DNA from: Oxalobacteraceae sp. CFBP 8761
GTDB lineage: Bacteria > Pseudomonadota > Gammaproteobacteria > Burkholderiales > Burkholderiaceae_D
Direction: 5' to 3'
DNA length: 64,000 bases
Assembly (NCBI GenBank): GCA_014841595.1
Contig: JACYUE010000001.1
Coordinates: forward strand, 2,592,996 to 2,656,995
A model generated the notes under the pieces. The model searched no databases. It saw nothing but the letters and a program-made list of their open reading frames with translations, and was not told the DNA's origin. Below, piece by piece: positions 51,618 to 60,847 of the stretch (its first letter is position 1; each line of letters begins with the position of its first letter). The position numbers were made by a program, and so were the translations under genes.

Positions 51618-53321
51618 TCAATCGTCGAACTGATTACTGACCCGCATCGCCTCGGAGATCGTCGAGCGTCCCTGCACGGCCAGGCTTACCGCATGGCGGC
51701 GCAGCGTGTCGCCGCGCATCTCGGCCTGGGCCACTTTCAGGAAGTGTGCCGGATCGGGATGGTTGACGGCCTCGGTCACGGCGCGCGTCATTTCCAGCAA
51801 TTCGTAGACGCCGGTACGGCCCCGGTAGCCGGTGCCATTGCAATGCGAGCAGCCTTTGCCGTGGAAGAAGCGCGTGGTCGCGGCGAGTTCCTTCAGTTCG
51901 GAGCGCAGCCACTCGACCTCGTTTGCGGCCGGCTGGTAGTCGACCGTGCAGCTCTCGCAGATCACGCGCACCAGGCGCTGGGCCAGCACGGCCTGCAGCG
52001 AGCCACCGACCATGTAGCGCGGCACGCCCATGTCCATCAGGCGCAGCGGCGTGCTGGCGGCATCGTTCGTGTGCAGCGTCGAGAGCACCAGGTGACCCGT
52101 CATTGCGGCGCGCAGGCCGATCTGCGCCGTTTCCTGGTCGCGCATCTCGCCCACCAGCACGATGTCCGGGTCTTGGCGCAGTGCCGAGCGCAGCACGCGC
52201 GCGAAGGACAGTTCGATCTTGTCGTTGACCTGCACCTGGTTGATGCCCGACAGGCGGTACTCGACCGGGTCCTCGACCGTGATCAGTTTTTTCTCGACCG
52301 AATTGAGTTCGGCCAGCGCGCTGTAGAGCGTCGTCGTCTTGCCGCTACCGGTCGGCCCGGTCACCAGCACCAGCCCGTTCGGGCGCGCGACAATCGCGCG
52401 GAAACGCTCGACCAGGCGTGCCGGCATGCCGATCGCGTCCAGGCGCAGATTGGTGCCGCCCTGGTTCAGCAGACGCATGACGACCGATTCGCCGTACTGC
52501 GTCGGCATCGTCGAGATACGCACGTCGATACGCTGGTTGCGCACCTTGACGGCAAAGCGGCCATCCTGCGGCAACCGTTTTTCGGAAATGTCCAGGTCGG
52601 CCATCAGCTTGAGGCGCAGCGCCAGCGGCGTGGCCACCTTCAGGTCGGCCTCGGTCTGCAGATGCAGCACGCCGTCGATGCGGAAGCGAATTTGCAGGCG
52701 CCCGTCCTGCGGTTCGATGTGGATGTCCGATGCACGCACCTGGGCAGCATCGTCGAACACCGATTGCAGCAGCTTGACGATCGGCGCTTCTTCGAGGCCC
52801 GGGTTGGCCGCCAGCGCGCCGAAGTCGATGGACACGTCGCCCAGGTCGGCCTCGACTTCGCGGGCCAGACCCGTGATCTCGCCGGTGCGGCGGTAGATGC
52901 GGTCGATCGCGCCCAGCACTTCGGTCTCGTTGACCACGGCCAGCTCGACGCCCTTCTTGATCAGGCGCGCAATCTCATCGTAGGCAAACAGGTCGGTGGG
53001 GTCTGATACGCCCACCAGCATGGCGTCGCCCCGGTCTTCCAGCACCAGTGCGCGAAAACGACGCGCGGCCGTCTCGGGCAATAGCCGCACCAGGTCGGCA
53101 TTGATGTTGTAGAACTTGAGGTTGATGTACGGGATGTCGAGCTGGCGCGCCAGTGCGCCTGAAATCTGATCCTCGGTGACAAAGCCGCTCTCGACGAAAA
53201 CGCGCCCGAGTTTGCGACCCGTGCGCTTCTGATCCGCAAGGGCTTGCTGGAGTTGTTCTTCACTCAACAGCTTTTGCTGCATCAATACTTCGCCGAGACG
53301 CACTTTCTCTGGCCGTGCCAT
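51618..53321 (-). CDS. mshE: pilus assembly ATPase MshE (GspE/PilB-like)
   Basis: A 567-residue secretion ATPase. An N-terminal MshEN domain is visible (VRLGEVLMQQKLLSEEQLQQAL), the class that binds c-di-GMP in Vibrio MshE, followed by the P-loop GPTGSGKTTTLY, Asp box, Walker B (ILVGEMRD-like DIVLVGEMRD) and a tetracysteine zinc motif (CESC about 60 codons before CSHCNGTG). A c-di-GMP input fits the two c-di-GMP enzymes elsewhere in the window, as inference. Confidence 0.93.
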   Translation of the reverse strand: MARPEKVRLGEVLMQQKLLSEEQLQQALADQKRTGRKLGRVFVESGFVTEDQISGALARQLDIPYINLKFYNINADLVRLLPETAARRFRALVLEDRGDAMLVGVSDPTDLFAYDEIARLIKKGVELAVVNETEVLGAIDRIYRRTGEITGLAREVEADLGDVSIDFGALAANPGLEEAPIVKLLQSVFDDAAQVRASDIHIEPQDGRLQIRFRIDGVLHLQTEADLKVATPLALRLKLMADLDISEKRLPQDGRFAVKVRNQRIDVRISTMPTQYGESVVMRLLNQGGTNLRLDAIGMPARLVERFRAIVARPNGLVLVTGPTGSGKTTTLYSALAELNSVEKKLITVEDPVEYRLSGINQVQVNDKIELSFARVLRSALRQDPDIVLVGEMRDQETAQIGLRAAMTGHLVLSTLHTNDAASTPLRLMDMGVPRYMVGGSLQAVLAQRLVRVICESCTVDYQPAANEVEWLRSELKELAATTRFFHGKGCSHCNGTGYRGRTGVYELLEMTRAVTEAVNHPDPAHFLKVAQAEMRGDTLRRHAVSLAVQGRSTISEAMRVSNQFDD

Positions 53322-53513
53322 ACCGTTCCTTGGTCTAATTCTTGCAGCGTAGATTCTATGCCAGAAAGAATAAAAATTGACTCAAGGAATTAAAATGTGT
53401 CGGCTTTTGGCGTCAGTCCTGCTGCTGGACCATGCCGAAACCATATCAAAACACCGGTTCCGAGCATTCCAGGCTGACAAACCTGGCACCACGTCGAAGG
53501 CACCAATATGCAA

Positions 53514-53539
53514 ATGGCGCCAGACGAGGCTGGCGCCAT
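53514..53539 (-). terminator. hairpin after the PEP-CTERM gene
   Basis: ATGGCGCCAG / CTGGCGCCAT is a perfect 10-bp stem with an ACGAGG loop, 49 bases past the stop of the PEP-CTERM gene. The T run is poor. Confidence 0.55.
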
Positions 53540-53587
53540 GGTGATCGAGCAGCCATCAAGACTGCCCTGCATGCCACATCAAGAGAC

Positions 53588-54421
53588 TTATTTGGCCTTG
53601 CGACGGCGACCGATCATGCCCACGCCAGCCAGACCGGCCAGCATCAACGCGATCGTACCTGGCTCAGGCACTTCGTTGATCTCATTTGGCAGGATCAGGC
53701 TCGGATCGGCAGCGACCGGCACCGCTGCAACCGGCTCCGTCACTGGCTGGGTCGCATTGCTATCGCCGGTCTCGTCCGTGACAGGCGGCAGGCTGATGTC
53801 GACGCTGCCGCTACCACCGGCAACTGGCGCGCTACCACCGCTCGCACCGCCACCGCTTGCCGGGGCGCTGCCATTGCTGGCGCCAACGCCAGCCGAACCG
53901 CCGCCAGTCGAGCCCCCGCCAGTCGAGCCGCCTGCGGAACCGGTACCGGAGCCACTACCGCCACCAACTGCCGCGCCGCCGCCGGCCGCGCCGCCAGCCA
54001 CTGGCGACGTTGCGCCGCTGCTGCTCTGACCGGTCTGCCCTTGCACGATCTTGACGCCGTCGCCATCGTTGATGACTGCTGCGGAGTTACCGAAGCGGGC
54101 TGCCAGCAAGCCGTTACCGGCGCTCAGCACGTAGCTGGCGTCGATGCCTTGCTGTACAAACAGTTTCTGGGCATCCGATTGCGACAGGCTGGCGCTTGCT
54201 TTGCCGACCAGAACCGATGTCAGATCCGTATTGGCATTGTGTGCAATGCCGCCAACCAGGCTGACACCGCTACCGAATACGCCGGAGCCAATGACACTGG
54301 AACCATTACCCGTAGTCCAGCCGTTCTGGAACGCAGGCTGCGAAGTCGACGACACGACATCGGCCTGGGCCGCGCCGGCGGAGATCAGAAGCGAAGCAAC
54401 AACAAGGTGGCGAATTGACAT
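53588..54421 (-). CDS. PEP-CTERM sorted exported protein
   Basis: A 277-residue exported protein. It has a signal peptide (HLVVASLLISAGAAQA), an N-terminal beta-rich region, a long Gly/Ser/Ala low-complexity segment (residues about 140-220), and a C-terminal sorting signal: VPEPG, a hydrophobic helix (TIALMLAGLAGVGMIG) and a basic tail RRRKAK. The signal is recognised by an exosortase (EpsH/XrtA family), not found in this window. TAGGAG precedes ATG 54421. Function of the body is unknown. Confidence 0.9.
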   Translation of the reverse strand: MSIRHLVVASLLISAGAAQADVVSSTSQPAFQNGWTTGNGSSVIGSGVFGSGVSLVGGIAHNANTDLTSVLVGKASASLSQSDAQKLFVQQGIDASYVLSAGNGLLAARFGNSAAVINDGDGVKIVQGQTGQSSSGATSPVAGGAAGGGAAVGGGSGSGTGSAGGSTGGGSTGGGSAGVGASNGSAPASGGGASGGSAPVAGGSGSVDISLPPVTDETGDSNATQPVTEPVAAVPVAADPSLILPNEINEVPEPGTIALMLAGLAGVGMIGRRRKAK

Positions 54422-54780
54422 GAAAGTAACTCCTAGGAAATTAAAGATTATTCTTTTTACAAGCACGAAGTCATCCTAGCATGCGTTACGGAAAGCCAAC
54501 TCTTAGTCGAAATCAAATCGTGCATACCATATTTACATCATTCCATAGCTTATTCATCCCAACAAATCAAAATTTGTTAGGATGAACAACATAGATTTCA
54601 TTCCACAAACAAAATAGAATCGATGATCACCCATGAAGCAATGTTGATATTTTTATGACAATTCTCGTATTATTTTGTCACTACCTGACTGGGCCATTTG
54701 TAGTGCAAATAAAAAAGGCTGCATCCGAAAGAATGCAGCCTTGTTTGCGTGGCGCGACGTTGTCGCGCTGATTGTGACGC
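54422..54780. other. AT-rich intergenic region
   Basis: This 359-base gap is markedly AT-richer than the rest of the window. It holds the promoter side of the PEP-CTERM gene, the prc terminator (54710-54745) and no coding frame that I can support. Confidence 0.6.
54710..54745 (-). terminator. terminator after prc
   Basis: AAGGCTGCAT / ATGCAGCCTT stem around an eight-base loop is followed by a T run on the minus strand, 36 bases past the prc stop. Confidence 0.85.
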
Positions 54781-57132
54781 TTACTTGACGGTGGCGCTGA
54801 CAGCCCCGCCGGCCGGCGCGACGACCATGTACGGCATCACGCGCGACGCCATCCGCATATCCGTTTTGAGCATGCCCACTTCATCGGCGAGGATGTTGGC
54901 CGCCTCTTGCAGCATGACGTCCTTGGCATCCTTGGCCGCCTTCTCTGCTGCCAGCTCTAACTGCAGATTGCGCTCGTCTGCCTGCAGACCGTCATCCTGA
55001 CGTGGCGCACCGCGCACGGCGACCACCGACTTCTTGGCCTTGGTCGGATCCGGCGCTTCGGCGCGCTTTTCCTTGCTGCCCGGACCGCTGACAGGTTCGT
55101 CCGGCGTCGCCGACGTGCCGCCCAGGCGGGCTTCACGCAGCTTCGAGCGGGCATCCTGCGTATCGCGCTCCTTGCGGCGGATGGTCTCGTTCAGCGAAAT
55201 CACGTTTTCCTTGCGCAGCTTGAGCACTTCGGCAATGTCTTCTTGCAGGAACTGGAAGTCCTTGTCCTTGGCAATACGCGCTTCATGCCGTTGCTGCAGC
55301 GGCGCCACCAGTTCTTTCAGGTCGCCCGCCGGCATGTAGGTAGCCGGCTTGATCGCCACCCATGGCAGCGCATTGTCGTACGACGATTCGCCAAAGCTGT
55401 CGAGGTCGGTCATGACCGGCAGCTTGATGTCCGGCGTCACGCCGCGCAGCTGCGTGGTGCCGCCATTGATACGGAAGAACTGGGCGATCGTCATCTTCAG
55501 CTCGCCGTAGCGGGCTTTTTCACCCGGTGCGAAGCGGTCGAGGTCGATCAGCGTCTGGACCGTGCCCTTGCCGAAGCTCGGCTCGCCAATGACGAGACCG
55601 CGACCGTAATCCTGGATCGCCGCCGCGAAAATCTCGGACGCCGAGGCCGAACCACGGTTGATCAGTACGCCCATCGGGCCATCCCACGCCAGCCCGGCCT
55701 TGACGTCGCTTTCGACTTCGACGCGGCCTTCTGCCGTGCGCTGCATGACGACCGGGCCCTTGTCGATGAACAGGCCCGTCAGTTCGACAGCCTCGGTCAG
55801 CGAACCGCCACCGTTGTTGCGCAGGTCGATCAGGACGTTATCGACTTTTTCTTTCTTGAGCTCGACCAGGATGCGCTCGACGTCGCGCGTGGCGCTGCGG
55901 AAGTCTTTTTCACCCTTGCGGCGGCCTTCGAAGTCTTGATAGAAGGTCGGCAGTGCGATCACGCCGATGCGGCGCTCGACGCCGTTTTCCTTGACCTTGA
56001 TGATCGACTTCTTGGCAGCCTGCTCTTCCATGCTGATCTTGTTGCGGACCATCGACACGCTGACGTGCTTGGCGTCGACGCCGCCGTCGCCCGGAATCAC
56101 GTCCAGACGGACCGTGGTGCCCTTTTCGCCGCGTACCAGCGCGACGACGTCGTCCAGACGCCAGCCGAGCACGTCGGTGAACGGTGCATTGCCCTGTGCG
56201 ACGCCGACGATGCGGTCGCCAACCTTGAGCTTGCCGGACTTTTCAGCCGGGCTGCCAGGCACGACTTCGCGGATGATCGTGTAGTCATCGCGCGACTGCA
56301 GCACGCAGCCGATGCCTTCGAGCGACAGGCGCATCGCGATATCGAAGTTGTCGGCCGAGCGCGGGCCAAGATAGTTGGTGTGCGGCTCGATGGCGGTGGC
56401 ATACGCGTTCATGAACATCTGGAACACGTCTTCGTTGTTCAGCTTGCCAATGCGGTTGACGTAGTTCTCGTAGCGCTTGTCGAGCGTTTCGCGGATCGAT
56501 TTATCGTCCTTGCCGGCAAGCTTGAGGCGCAGCCAGTCGTTCTTGACGCGCTTGCGCCACAGATCGTGGATTTCATCTTCGCTCTTGGCCCACGATGCTT
56601 TTTCGCGGTCCAGCTGCATCGTTTCTTCGGTCGAGAAGTCGAAGTTGCCCTTGAGCAGACTACGCGCGTACGCCATGCGTTCGCCGAAGCGCTTCTGATA
56701 CATGTTGTAGATCGAGAATGGCGCGCTCAGGTCTTCGTTGTTGATGGCGTCGTCCATCTTCGTGCGCAGGGCGCCGAAGCTGTCGAGGTCAGCCTGCACG
56801 AAGTACAGTTTTTCGCTGTCGAGGCCTTCGAAGTATTTATCGAAAATCTTGGCCGACATGGCGTCGTCGAGAGGGACCGGGCTGTAGTGGTAGCGGCCCA
56901 GCACGCGCGAGGCCCACAGCGCGGCCTGGGTCTGGGCGGCGATCGGCTTCATGTCGGCTGGAATGGCCGGGGTGGCGGATTTGCCGGCGGGCTTGGCAGC
57001 AGACTTCGCCGAATCGGCGGGCTTGGCCGGAGCCGGTGGCGTTGCGACGGCAGCGGATTTCTCGGGCTGCGCGGTCACCACATGGGCGGACATGGCAAAC
57101 GCCATGGCGGCGAGGAGCACGTGCTTCTTCAT
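54781..57132 (-). CDS. prc: carboxy-terminal processing protease (tail-specific protease)
   Basis: A 783-residue periplasmic S41 peptidase. A signal peptide precedes a Pro/Ala-rich segment. A PDZ domain (LSLEGIGCVLQSRDDYTIIREVVPGSPAEKSGKLKVGDRI) lies about residues 220-300. The catalytic Ser is in NRGSASASEIFAAAI and the Lys in GEPSFGKGTVQ; NNGGGSLTEAVELTG precedes them. A DUF3340 C-terminal domain is present (KLREARLGG). It degrades ssrA-tagged and cell-wall enzymes. ATG 57132 is the chosen start. Confidence 0.95.
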   Translation of the reverse strand: MKKHVLLAAMAFAMSAHVVTAQPEKSAAVATPPAPAKPADSAKSAAKPAGKSATPAIPADMKPIAAQTQAALWASRVLGRYHYSPVPLDDAMSAKIFDKYFEGLDSEKLYFVQADLDSFGALRTKMDDAINNEDLSAPFSIYNMYQKRFGERMAYARSLLKGNFDFSTEETMQLDREKASWAKSEDEIHDLWRKRVKNDWLRLKLAGKDDKSIRETLDKRYENYVNRIGKLNNEDVFQMFMNAYATAIEPHTNYLGPRSADNFDIAMRLSLEGIGCVLQSRDDYTIIREVVPGSPAEKSGKLKVGDRIVGVAQGNAPFTDVLGWRLDDVVALVRGEKGTTVRLDVIPGDGGVDAKHVSVSMVRNKISMEEQAAKKSIIKVKENGVERRIGVIALPTFYQDFEGRRKGEKDFRSATRDVERILVELKKEKVDNVLIDLRNNGGGSLTEAVELTGLFIDKGPVVMQRTAEGRVEVESDVKAGLAWDGPMGVLINRGSASASEIFAAAIQDYGRGLVIGEPSFGKGTVQTLIDLDRFAPGEKARYGELKMTIAQFFRINGGTTQLRGVTPDIKLPVMTDLDSFGESSYDNALPWVAIKPATYMPAGDLKELVAPLQQRHEARIAKDKDFQFLQEDIAEVLKLRKENVISLNETIRRKERDTQDARSKLREARLGGTSATPDEPVSGPGSKEKRAEAPDPTKAKKSVVAVRGAPRQDDGLQADERNLQLELAAEKAAKDAKDVMLQEAANILADEVGMLKTDMRMASRVMPYMVVAPAGGAVSATVK

Positions 57133-57314
57133 TCTGCGATTCTCCGAACGGGATTCCTGTTGCGGTTGCGGCATGGCGCAAGGCAAACCTGCCATACCGC
57201 GCTTTTCGTTTCATTCTACAGGTAGATCGGCGCGCAAGCGGCAGCCTGACCCGTTTGCGGCACCGCAAATACTGACAATTAAGGTTGCCGTAAGCCTGCC
57301 CACGCTCCCTGTAT

Positions 57315-57905
57315 TTACCCTTTGACAAGCATCAATAGCGTGTCGCCGTAATACCAGAGCAAACCGACCAGGACCAGCAGCGGCGCCCATGGCCACGACC
57401 GCGCAGCAAGCTTCCAGTCGACAGGCGACGGCCAGAACGACAGGAACTGCGGCGCGAGAAACACCATCAACGCCAGGTCGACCGGCTCGAAGGCCAGCCC
57501 ACGACGCGTGCGCCACCAGGCCACGCCCAGCGGCACGAACAGCACCAGGAGCGGCGCCAGCGCAGCCGGCGCCGCGTTGTACCAGCGCAGGTTGGCAAAC
57601 GTGACCGAGCCCAGTTCCCAGTTGTGCCCACCTGCCTTGCTGCCCTTGGCCCGCTTGATGCGGCGCGGCAGCACGCTCATCCCGACCGGTTCGGCATTGG
57701 TGAGCAGGCCCACGGAGAAATGGGCCAGTTCGTGGCACAGTGTGCCGGCAGCGGTGAACACGAAAAAGACAGGGTGCGCGGCCGAGGCGATCCACAGCAG
57801 GAACGCCAGCGCGGCCGACGGCATCAGATAGATGAGGATGTCGAGCGATGATGCCGCCATGGCGCAGGCGGCGGCGGGAAGCCAGGCGCTGCAGCCGCCG
57901 AGCAT
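57315..57905 (-). CDS. membrane protein with HELAH metalloprotease-like motif
   Basis: A 196-residue polytopic protein with about five hydrophobic segments. LCHELAHFSVG in the second segment is an HExxH-type zinc motif; no second LDG-type motif of site-2 proteases is visible. It therefore resembles a short M50-like or DUF3267-like membrane protein. The start is 4 bases after the tdk stop; an internal ATG at 57860 is possible. Function unknown. Confidence 0.72.
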   Translation of the reverse strand: MLGGCSAWLPAAACAMAASSLDILIYLMPSAALAFLLWIASAAHPVFFVFTAAGTLCHELAHFSVGLLTNAEPVGMSVLPRRIKRAKGSKAGGHNWELGSVTFANLRWYNAAPAALAPLLVLFVPLGVAWWRTRRGLAFEPVDLALMVFLAPQFLSFWPSPVDWKLAARSWPWAPLLVLVGLLWYYGDTLLMLVKG

Positions 57906-57909
57906 CGCG

Positions 57910-58461
57910 TCAGCGTGCGTAGAAGCAGCGCCCGCACGCCTGGCGGTAGCTTTCGTTGCCGCCGATACTGACCTGCTCGCCTTCGCGGATACGGCGGCCC
58001 TGCTCGTCGACGCGGATATTCATCGTCGCCTTCTTGCCGCAGGTGCAGATGTTCTTGATTTCCTCGATATCGTCGGCCAGCGCCAGCAGATAGGCCGAGC
58101 CGGGGAATGGCTCGCCGCGAAAATCGCTGCGCAGGCCGTAGCAGATCACGGGCACGCCGCGCAGCTGGGCCAGCTGGTGCAGCTGGCTGACCTGGGCCGC
58201 TGTCAAGAATTGCGACTCGTCCACCAGCAGGCAGGCCACGTTCTCGACCTGGTCAAGAAAGTTGGTGTCTGCGTGAAAGACTTCGGCCGGCCGCTGCGCG
58301 CCCAGGCGCGACGTGATCACGCCAACGCCGTAGCGGTTGTCGATGGCTGCCGTGTAGAGCTTGACCTGCTGGCCCTGCTCTTCGTAGTTGTGCGCGACCT
58401 GTAACAGGGCCGTCGATTTGCCGGCGTTCATCGCCGAGTACCTGAAATAAAGTTTGGCCAC
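57910..58461 (-). CDS. tdk: thymidine kinase
   Basis: A 183-residue type II thymidine kinase. Walker A is MNAGKSTALLQ near residue 9; ACLLVDESQFL carries the catalytic Glu region; a zinc-binding lobe has CTCGKKA and CGRCFYAR pairs. It phosphorylates thymidine and deoxyuridine. The gene is followed after 4 bases by the HELAH membrane protein. Confidence 0.95.
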   Translation of the reverse strand: MAKLYFRYSAMNAGKSTALLQVAHNYEEQGQQVKLYTAAIDNRYGVGVITSRLGAQRPAEVFHADTNFLDQVENVACLLVDESQFLTAAQVSQLHQLAQLRGVPVICYGLRSDFRGEPFPGSAYLLALADDIEEIKNICTCGKKATMNIRVDEQGRRIREGEQVSIGGNESYRQACGRCFYAR

Positions 58462-58551
58462 TGCCCTGTCCTGCCTGTCTATCCAATGCGACGAAGGCTG
58501 CGATTATAGCGTGCCGGCAACGTACGCCGCCAGCCAATCGCGGCCCCATCG

Positions 58552-60816
58552 TCAATTGCCCGGATGGTATTTCCGCTCGAGATTGCGCTCGATATCTTCC
58601 TTGTAGAACAGCACGTCCTTGAACTCGCCGCGCGCATACATGGCGGCCTGATCGTTAAAGTGCGGCGAACGGGGATCGCTGCTCTGGCCGCCGGCCAGGA
58701 TGCTCTTGGCGCGCACCTTCGGGCCGAACTCGACGGCAGCGACAAAGCTGTTGCCGCGGTCACCATAGATGCGCTTTGTCGTCTGTTTGGCCGTCATGCC
58801 GAACGATGCCAGCGAACCCCAGTTGGCCGATGTGAACGGTACGGGAATGCTGGGCTTGCTGTCGTCGTATTGCTGGTCGACCGCGCCCGACAGGCGCTGG
58901 AAGCGGTTGATCTCGCCCCATGGCGTGCGCCAGTCGCCGAAGTCGGCCGTCAGTTTCTCCGACGCGCGCAGCAAGCCGTCGAGCCGGTCCGCCGGGGTCA
59001 GGCGCTGGGCGATGTAGTCGACCGGCGGGATCGTCTCCAGTTTTGCGCGTGCGCCGTGCTGCGCCACCAGGTCCTGGCCCCAATACACGGCCAGCGACGT
59101 GGGGACCGAGTCGATGGCGTAGCGCATGTTCCAGCTGCGCAGCGCGTCGATCTGTTCGGCCAGCGCCGCCTTGCGCGGGTCTTCCGGCGGCAAGGCGTCG
59201 TAGTCGGCAATGACGGCCGGCACGAGCGGCTCGAACGCCTGCAGGCGCGTGTCGTACGAGGCCGCGATCAGGCTGTCGATGTCGAGCCCCTTGGCCTCCT
59301 TGAATACGCGCGCGGCATTGCGGCCACGCGCATTCTCGGGCAGCGACCACATATACGACGGGTAGCTCGCACACTTGGGACTGCTCACGCCAGCTGCCGT
59401 GCAGGGCCAGTTGTTGGTATTGAAGATGTAGCCGCTGGCCGGGTTGAACAGCGTTATGGTCTCGTCGATCTCGTGCAGGCGCTGCCATTCGTTGGCGGGA
59501 TTGCTGCCGTCCACCGGACGGGTCCAGTCCACGCGCGGGTCGCGTTTCGGGATGAAGTTGCCGTGGAAGTAAGCGATATTGCCCTTCGCATCGGCATACA
59601 CGGTGTTGTTGGACGAATTGGTGCGAAGCTCCATGGCCTTGTAGAACGCGCTGTAGTCGCGCGCCTTGGTGCGGGTATACGACTGGGTCAGCGCATTGAG
59701 CGGGTCGTCCATCAGCTTGACCGACACCCACTTGCCGCCCTCGGCGCGCACGACCGGGCCGTGGTGCGTGAAGTAGGCGGTGACGCTGCGGCTGGCCATC
59801 GTCCCATCCGGCATCTTGTACGGCAGCGCAATCGCGACCTTGCGCATCGGCGCTTCGTGCTTGCCGTATTTATAGAAGTACTCGCCGTTACGGTCGACGA
59901 CCGTTTCCAGGTATTCGTCGATGACGTCGCCACCGCCGGACGTGTGCATCCAGCCCAGCTTGTCGTTGAAGCCCTGGTAGATGAAGAACTGGCCCCAGGT
60001 CACGGCGCCATAGGCATTCAGGCCCTCTTCGCTGATCATGTGCACTTCGGGGCGGAAGTAGAACGATGTGTGCGGGTTGATCATCAACAGCGCGCGGCCA
60101 TTGGCGCTCAGTTTCGGCGCGATGGCAAAGCCGTTCGAGCCGCGCGGTTCGGGGGCGAAGCCGCGCGGGTCGTGGCGTTTGAGATCCAATTGCGCATTCA
60201 GTTGCGCCACTGCCGGGCGCTTGCCATAGAACGCGGCCAGGTCGGCCAGCTCGATCGATTCGATGTCGCCACCGATACTGCCTTCGCTGAACGTGAGCGC
60301 CATCCACGGCTCGAAATGGGTCAGGAGCTTCGGCTTGACCTCGGGATGCGTGTACAGGTAGTAGTTCAGGCCATCGGCAAACGCCTTCATCAGGTTCTGC
60401 AGCCAGGCCGGACTGGCGGCATATTGCGCCTGCATGGCGGCCGGCTGCACGTACAGCTTCATGCGCAGATCGCGCCAGATCTCGGCCTCGCCCTCGACTT
60501 CGGCCAGGCGCCCCATCGCATTGATGTAATTGAGCTCGATGCGGTTGAAGTCGTCCTCGGCCTGTGCGTACAGCGTGCCGAACACGGTATCGGCATCGGT
60601 GCGGCCAAACACGTGCGGAATGCCCCACTTGTCGCGCATGATCGTCACGCGCTCGGCCGCAGCCTTCCAGCGCGCGACCGTGGCCGCGCTCGGCGCAGCT
60701 TGCGCGCTGGTAGCGACGATCGGTGTCTTCCTGGGCGCAACGGCAAACGATGGCGCAGCGGCGCCGATCAGGAGCAAGCCGAGCAATGCCGGCGTGAACG
60801 AACGTGACGTGGGCAT
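58552..60816 (-). CDS. penicillin acylase family protein (AHL acylase-like)
   Basis: A 754-residue periplasmic N-terminal-nucleophile hydrolase precursor. A signal peptide precedes an alpha chain; the autoprocessing site is RGSNGFAIAP (new N-terminal Ser about residue 230). Other marks: GIPHVFGRTDADTVFG, FTEG/SEGSIGGDIESIEL, NTNNWPCTAAG and SSNNTVYADAKGNIAYFHG. These match PvdQ/AhlM/Aac acylases, which split long-chain acyl-homoserine lactones or acyl side chains. The substrate is unproven. Confidence 0.88.
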   Translation of the reverse strand: MPTSRSFTPALLGLLLIGAAAPSFAVAPRKTPIVATSAQAAPSAATVARWKAAAERVTIMRDKWGIPHVFGRTDADTVFGTLYAQAEDDFNRIELNYINAMGRLAEVEGEAEIWRDLRMKLYVQPAAMQAQYAASPAWLQNLMKAFADGLNYYLYTHPEVKPKLLTHFEPWMALTFSEGSIGGDIESIELADLAAFYGKRPAVAQLNAQLDLKRHDPRGFAPEPRGSNGFAIAPKLSANGRALLMINPHTSFYFRPEVHMISEEGLNAYGAVTWGQFFIYQGFNDKLGWMHTSGGGDVIDEYLETVVDRNGEYFYKYGKHEAPMRKVAIALPYKMPDGTMASRSVTAYFTHHGPVVRAEGGKWVSVKLMDDPLNALTQSYTRTKARDYSAFYKAMELRTNSSNNTVYADAKGNIAYFHGNFIPKRDPRVDWTRPVDGSNPANEWQRLHEIDETITLFNPASGYIFNTNNWPCTAAGVSSPKCASYPSYMWSLPENARGRNAARVFKEAKGLDIDSLIAASYDTRLQAFEPLVPAVIADYDALPPEDPRKAALAEQIDALRSWNMRYAIDSVPTSLAVYWGQDLVAQHGARAKLETIPPVDYIAQRLTPADRLDGLLRASEKLTADFGDWRTPWGEINRFQRLSGAVDQQYDDSKPSIPVPFTSANWGSLASFGMTAKQTTKRIYGDRGNSFVAAVEFGPKVRAKSILAGGQSSDPRSPHFNDQAAMYARGEFKDVLFYKEDIERNLERKYHPGN

Positions 60817-60847
60817 ACGGGCGGACTCCTTCAGGGCGTGGCGAGGT

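Noticed and set aside
58564..60807. 747-codon plus-strand open frame opposite the acylase
   Set aside because: Antisense shadow; the acylase motifs on the minus strand are decisive.
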